A stretch of 64,000 bases of DNA from Streptomyces sp. B21-083 (GTDB taxonomy: Bacteria; Actinomycetota; Actinomycetes; Streptomycetales; Streptomycetaceae), in assembly GCF_036898825.1 (NCBI RefSeq), contig NZ_JARUND010000001.1:1798001-1862000 (forward strand). The letters run 5' to 3'. Each line of letters opens with the position of its first letter. Positions within the stretch are counted from its first letter, which is position 1. The notes below the pieces were generated by a model, which saw only the letters and a list, made by a program, of their open reading frames with translations, was not told where the DNA came from and did not search any database. This document shows, piece after piece, positions 60,938 to 64,000 of this stretch. Made by a program: the position numbers and the translations under genes.

Positions 60938-61318
60938 TCAGGCCTGTTTCTCGCGGTTCAGGTAGTTGTAGACCGTGAAACGGCTGACCCCGAGGGCGCT
61001 CGCGACGGTCTCGACCCCGTGCCGTACGGAGAAGGCGCCGCGCGCCTCCAGTATCCGTACGATCTCCTGCTTGGCCTTGCGGTCCAGTTCGGCCAGCGGC
61101 TTGCCGTGCCCGCGCTCCAGCGCGGCCAGGATGTGATCGAGCGAGTCGGCGAGCTGAGGCAGGCGTACGGCGATCACGTCGGCGCCCTCCCAGGCGAGCA
61201 CGACATCGTCGGGGCCGGCCCGGCCGGGCGCGAGCAGCTCGCCCCCCATGGCGTCCACCAGCGGTTTCACGGCCGCGACGAAGGCCTCGCCGGCGGACCC
61301 GTCCCCGGCGCCGGTCAC
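60938..61318 (-). CDS. Small HTH protein (DauR/HTH_22-like)
   Basis: A 126-aa protein. Its C-terminal helix-turn-helix (LDRKAKQEIVRILEARGAFS, then VASALGVSRFTVYNYLNREK) matches the HTH of YheO/DauR-type regulators. The N-terminus (about residues 1-70) is a reduced remnant of the usual PAS-like domain (FVAAVKPLVDAMGGELLAPG). It could be the transcription factor for the palindrome upstream of uraD. The ATG overlaps the stop of the upstream DUF77-like gene. Confidence 0.82.
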   Translation of the reverse strand: MTGAGDGSAGEAFVAAVKPLVDAMGGELLAPGRAGPDDVVLAWEGADVIAVRLPQLADSLDHILAALERGHGKPLAELDRKAKQEIVRILEARGAFSVRHGVETVASALGVSRFTVYNYLNREKQA

Positions 61319-61578
61319 CGGCCGCCCTCGCCGTCGATCACGTTGACCTGGAGCGAGATCCGGGTGGCGCCCGCCTCCAGGGTCCTGCGCAGCAGCGCGT
61401 CCAGGGCGGTCAGTACGGCGTCGGCGCGCCCCTCGGCGGTGTTGCCGAACGGTCCGACGTCCACCGCGTCCAGTTCGGCCGCCTCGATGACCTCACGGGC
61501 GACCAGCGCGTGTGCGGGCGCCTCGTCGAGATCGAAGGGCTCGGTCGTGAACTCCACTCGCAGTCGCACTGTGCACAT
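61315..61578 (-). CDS. Small DUF77/YkoF-like (thiamine-binding-fold) protein
   Basis: A protein of about 87 aa. The sequence RLRVEFTTEPFDLDEAPAHA and LEAGATRISLQVNVIDGEGG fits a ferredoxin-like (MTH1187/YkoF) fold, and the internal VDVGPFGNTAEGRADAVLTA is family-typical in my reading. The start is uncertain: ATG at 61578 is close to GGAAGA; a GTG at 61569 is also possible. It overlaps the HTH gene by 4 bp, so they form an operon. Function unknown; a small-molecule binding role for the HTH partner is possible. Confidence 0.65.
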   Translation of the reverse strand: MCTVRLRVEFTTEPFDLDEAPAHALVAREVIEAAELDAVDVGPFGNTAEGRADAVLTALDALLRRTLEAGATRISLQVNVIDGEGGR

Positions 61579-61692
61579 TCTTCCGTCAGGTCGTGTCCCG
61601 CCGCTCGGACACGACCCTAACGGACACCTCCGTGAAATCAGCGGGGATGCGCACCCACTCCCGACAGCGAGCATCCCGCATCACGAACTGGC

Positions 61693-62661
61693 CTACAGCC
61701 GCAGGGAGTTCACCGTCAGAGCAGGGTCGGGGGCGGTGTCCCGCGCACCGGTGCCGCGCCACCTGCGGGCGAGGGACACGGCCATTACCGTCAGTGCGGC
61801 GAGCGTCGCGGCACAGGCCGCCAGAGCGGGCAGCGGGGAAGCGGCTCCGCCCGCCTGCCGTACGTAGGCGAGGGTCGCTGAGTCGAGGTGCGTGCCCAGC
61901 AGATGGGCGGCGGCCAACGCGCCCGAGACGATGACGGCCGCGCCGGTCACGACCGTCGACCGGTGGAACCACAGCGCCGCGCCGGCCAGCAGGCAGAGCG
62001 CGGAGACGCCGAGCGAGGCGGACAGTCCGTGCCTCGGCGCGTCGACCCAGTCAAGGGGGAAGTGGGCCGCGCCGCAGAGCATGACAAGGACGGCGACGGC
62101 ACGGCGGAGCCAGCGGACGCCTCCCCGCCGGGCACGCGCGACGCCCACCGGCTCCACGGCCCGCGGTGCGGTGAGCGGCGCGGTCGCGGGGTCCGCGCCC
62201 TCGTCCTGGGCGTCGCCGATGCGCCCGATGAGCTGCACGAGGTCCTCGACGGGCCTGCTGGTGGCAGCGGCGTGCACCGCCTGGGCCTCCGCGTGGGCGG
62301 CGTGCGGAGCCGCGTGCAGGAGCGCGACCAGACGGCCGACCTCGGCGACCGGTCGCTGCTCGGCGGCTGTCCGGATCGCCTCGTCCATCCGGTCGACACT
62401 GTGTTCCGGCGGACCCAGCAGTTCCACGAGGCGCGAGACGTCCTCCACGGAGCGCGCCACGGCCGCCACCCGCAGGACGGTCGCCGCGGTCGGCAGGCCG
62501 TCGGGCGACTGCTCCAGGAGGGTGACGAGCTGGACGACGTCGTCCAGCGGCCTGGCGACGACCAGGGTTCGCACCAGGTCGTCCGTGCGTATACGGGTCA
62601 CGGGACGGGGTTCGCCCGGTCCGGGATTCTCCGGGCGGGCAGGGAACGGCTCGACGGCCAT
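61693..62661 (-). CDS. Membrane protein with repeated N-terminal helices
   Basis: A 322-aa protein. The cytoplasmic N-terminal half has three or four degenerate repeats of the form RPLDDVVQLVTLLEQS, ARSVEDVSRLVELLGP, QRPVAEVGRLVALLHA, SRPVEDLVQLIGRI. The C-terminal half has four membrane helices (VAVLVMLCGAAHFPLDWV; LGVSALCLLAGAALWF; VVTGAAVIVSGALAAAHLL; AACAATLAALTVMAVSLA). Not recognised. It is divergent from hyi. The first ATG (62661) is kept. Confidence 0.82.
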   Translation of the reverse strand: MAVEPFPARPENPGPGEPRPVTRIRTDDLVRTLVVARPLDDVVQLVTLLEQSPDGLPTAATVLRVAAVARSVEDVSRLVELLGPPEHSVDRMDEAIRTAAEQRPVAEVGRLVALLHAAPHAAHAEAQAVHAAATSRPVEDLVQLIGRIGDAQDEGADPATAPLTAPRAVEPVGVARARRGGVRWLRRAVAVLVMLCGAAHFPLDWVDAPRHGLSASLGVSALCLLAGAALWFHRSTVVTGAAVIVSGALAAAHLLGTHLDSATLAYVRQAGGAASPLPALAACAATLAALTVMAVSLARRWRGTGARDTAPDPALTVNSLRL

Positions 62662-62772
62662 GTTCGCCTCTCAACTTCAGTGCACCGGCACACGGGAACG
62701 TGCGCCCCGCTCATATGAACGTTGAACCCTGTGTAACCGCCCGCTTCCCGCCCCGCCACTCGGGAGACCCCC

Positions 62773-62802
62773 TTGACAAGCTCCGAGGTCCGGCGGCAGT
62801 CT
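62773..62802 (+). promoter_or_regulatory. hyi promoter
   Basis: TTGACA (62773-62778) and CAGTCT (62797-62802), spacer 18. The predicted start is near 62810. The TTCC-type palindromes lie downstream of the -10, from 62802 to 62837. Confidence 0.55.
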
Positions 62803-62837
62803 TCCATGAAGCAGAAAGTTATTTCCACGATACGGAA
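62802..62837. promoter_or_regulatory. Candidate AllR operators downstream of the hyi promoter
   Basis: TTCCACGATACGGAA at 62823-62837 is a perfect TTCC-N7-GGAA match. TTCCATGAAGCAGAA at 62802-62816 is a weaker copy (one mismatch). Together they cover the start-site region, which would block initiation or early elongation. No TTCAAC-type palindrome is present here. Confidence 0.6.
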
Positions 62838-62882
62838 TTATCGATCATGCGAAATTACCGATTTCTGGAGGCGCCGACGGCC

Positions 62883-63722
62883 ATGGGACTCACAGAGCAG
62901 CGCTTCAACGTCAACCTGTCGATCCTCTTCAATGAGCTCCCGCTCCTGGAGCGCCCGGCGGCGGCCCGGGCCGCCGGTTTCACCGCGGTCGAGCTGTGGT
63001 GGCCCTGGCTGGACACCCCCACCCCGGCCCGGTCCGAGCTGGACTCCCTGCGGTCCGCGATCGAGGACGCCGGCGTCCGGCTCACCGGCCTGAACTTCTA
63101 CGCCGGACAGCTGCCGGGCCCGGACCGGGGCGCCCTGTCGGTGCCGGGGGAGGAGTCCGAGCGGTTCCGCGCCAACATCGAGGTCGCCGCGGATCTGGCC
63201 GACTCGCTCGGCTGCGGCGCGCTCAACGCGCTGTACGGCAACCGGATCGACGGCGTGGACCCGGCCGAGCAGGACGCGCTGGCGCTGGAGAACCTGGTGC
63301 TCGCGGCCCGGGCGGCGAGCCGTATCGGCGCGATCCTCCTCGTCGAGGCGCTCAACAAGCCGGAGTCCCCCCGGTATCCGCTGGTGAGTGCCCCGGCCGC
63401 CGTGGAGGTCGTCGACAGGGTCAACGAGGCGACCGGGCTCGGCAACGCCCGCTTCCTGATGGACCTCTACCACCTGTCCATGAACGGCGAGGACCTCCCC
63501 TCGGTGATCGACCGGTTCGCCGCGAAGACGGGCCACGTCCAGATCGCCGACAACCCCGGCCGCGGCGCCCCCGGCACCGGCACACTCCCCCTCGCGGACC
63601 ACTTGGACCAACTGCGCAAGGCCGGTTACGAGGGCTGGGTGGGCCTGGAGTACAAGCCGGGCGACCGGCCGAGCGCCGAGGCGTTCGACTGGCTGCCCCA
63701 CGCGGCACGCCGCACCCCCTGA
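62883..63722 (+). CDS. hyi: Hydroxypyruvate isomerase
   Basis: A 279-aa TIM-barrel isomerase of the Hyi family, interconverting hydroxypyruvate and tartronate semialdehyde. Landmarks are LPLLERPAAARAAGFTAVEL, GLNFYAGQLPGPDRGAL, LLVEALNKPESPRYPLV (catalytic Glu), MDLYHLSMNGEDLP, VQIADNPGRGAPGTG and WVGLEYKPGDRPSAE. Start: ATG at 62883. In the glyoxylate pathway it works beside glyoxylate carboligase and tartronate semialdehyde reductase; the latter follows at 63754. It is the first gene of this plus-strand unit. Confidence 0.93.
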   Translation: MGLTEQRFNVNLSILFNELPLLERPAAARAAGFTAVELWWPWLDTPTPARSELDSLRSAIEDAGVRLTGLNFYAGQLPGPDRGALSVPGEESERFRANIEVAADLADSLGCGALNALYGNRIDGVDPAEQDALALENLVLAARAASRIGAILLVEALNKPESPRYPLVSAPAAVEVVDRVNEATGLGNARFLMDLYHLSMNGEDLPSVIDRFAAKTGHVQIADNPGRGAPGTGTLPLADHLDQLRKAGYEGWVGLEYKPGDRPSAEAFDWLPHAARRTP

Positions 63723-63753
63723 CATCACCGAGCAGCAGAGAGGCGCCCCCGAA

Positions 63754-64000
63754 ATGAGCAGTCTCCCCAAGGTCGCCTGGATAGGCCTCGGCATCATGGG
63801 CTCCCCCATGTCCGAGAACCTGATCAAGGCGGGTTACGACGTCACCGGCTTCACCCTGGAACAGGACAAGCTCGACCGTCTCACCGCCGCCGGCGGCACG
63901 GCGGCGGCATCGATCGCCGAGGCCGTGCGCGACGCCGACGTGGTGATCACGATGGTGCCCGCGTCACCGCAGGTCGAGGCCATCGCGTACGGCCCGGAGG
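63754..64000 (+). CDS. glxR: 2-hydroxy-3-oxopropionate (tartronate semialdehyde) reductase, N-terminal part
   Basis: The first 82 residues of a beta-hydroxyacid dehydrogenase, reading KVAWIGLGIMGSPMSENLIK with the GLGIMG Rossmann loop, then DVVITMVPASPQVEAIAYG. It is 31 bp downstream of hyi and in the same direction, so it is almost certainly the tartronate semialdehyde reductase that makes glycerate. The rest is outside the window. Confidence 0.9.
   Translation, partial: MSSLPKVAWIGLGIMGSPMSENLIKAGYDVTGFTLEQDKLDRLTAAGGTAAASIAEAVRDADVVITMVPASPQVEAIAYGPE

Overview
The window is high-GC DNA with Streptomyces character: strong G/C at third codon positions, many GTG starts, 4-bp ATGA/GTGA gene overlaps, Tat-type signals, long opposite-strand shadow frames, and families typical of the genus. 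From memory, the order around allR, allB, allantoicase and malate synthase resembles the Streptomyces coelicolor SCO6205-SCO6262 neighbourhood. That was not checked here.

Layout. 1-4.4 kb holds housekeeping and stress genes: a partial aldo/keto reductase, a DUF6243-type small protein, CorA, an acetyltransferase-like protein, a decapitated alpha/beta hydrolase and a large NAD-type malic enzyme. 4.7-12.1 kb is a minus-strand block: SNF2 helicase, SWIM zinc-finger protein with a repeat-rich N-terminus, ROK kinase and a membrane-anchored protein. 12.2-17.7 kb holds a divergent GntR/Gfo-Idh-MocA pair and a two-component pair (LuxR-type regulator and HisKA_3 kinase) separated by an opposite-strand aldo/keto reductase. 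17.7-24.1 kb is a polysaccharide-degradation island (alginate-lyase family protein and two parallel beta-helix proteins) around a LacI repressor reduced to its DNA-binding head. 24.2-26.5 kb is a TetR-SDR-hydrolase operon with a perfect operator palindrome.

The central theme is purine (ureide) catabolism in two blocks about 24 kb apart. Block A (26.8-33.5 kb) holds allantoicase, allantoinase, the IclR-type regulator AllR, a MobA-like nucleotidyltransferase and malate synthase. Block B (57.5-64 kb) holds 8-oxoguanine deaminase, urate oxidase, HIU hydrolase, OHCU decarboxylase, a small HTH protein with a DUF77-like partner, hydroxypyruvate isomerase and the start of tartronate semialdehyde reductase. 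Together they can take urate (including urate from 8-oxoguanine) to allantoin, ureidoglycolate and glyoxylate, then to malate or glycerate. Two palindromes recur in the control regions. One is TTCC-N7-GGAA, seen at allB, allR, aceB and hyi. The other is TTCAAC-N5-GTTGAA, overlapping the -35 of allB, aceB and uraD. They suggest a two-key regulon.

Between the blocks (33.5-57.4 kb) is accessory material: a SelW-like/HipA-like overlapping pair beside an eroded tyrosine integrase, a PAS-PAS-GAF-PP2C phosphatase, a VioB-like ferritin domain split over two overlapping genes (one with a Tat-like signal), a methyltransferase, membrane proteins of unknown role, a metallophosphoesterase, a Ser/Thr kinase with a beta-propeller sensor, two divergent NIS siderophore synthetases, a von Willebrand A operon, and an HxlR/AlaA divergent pair with overlapping palindromes.

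All calls come from reading the sequence and from family knowledge. No database search was run.
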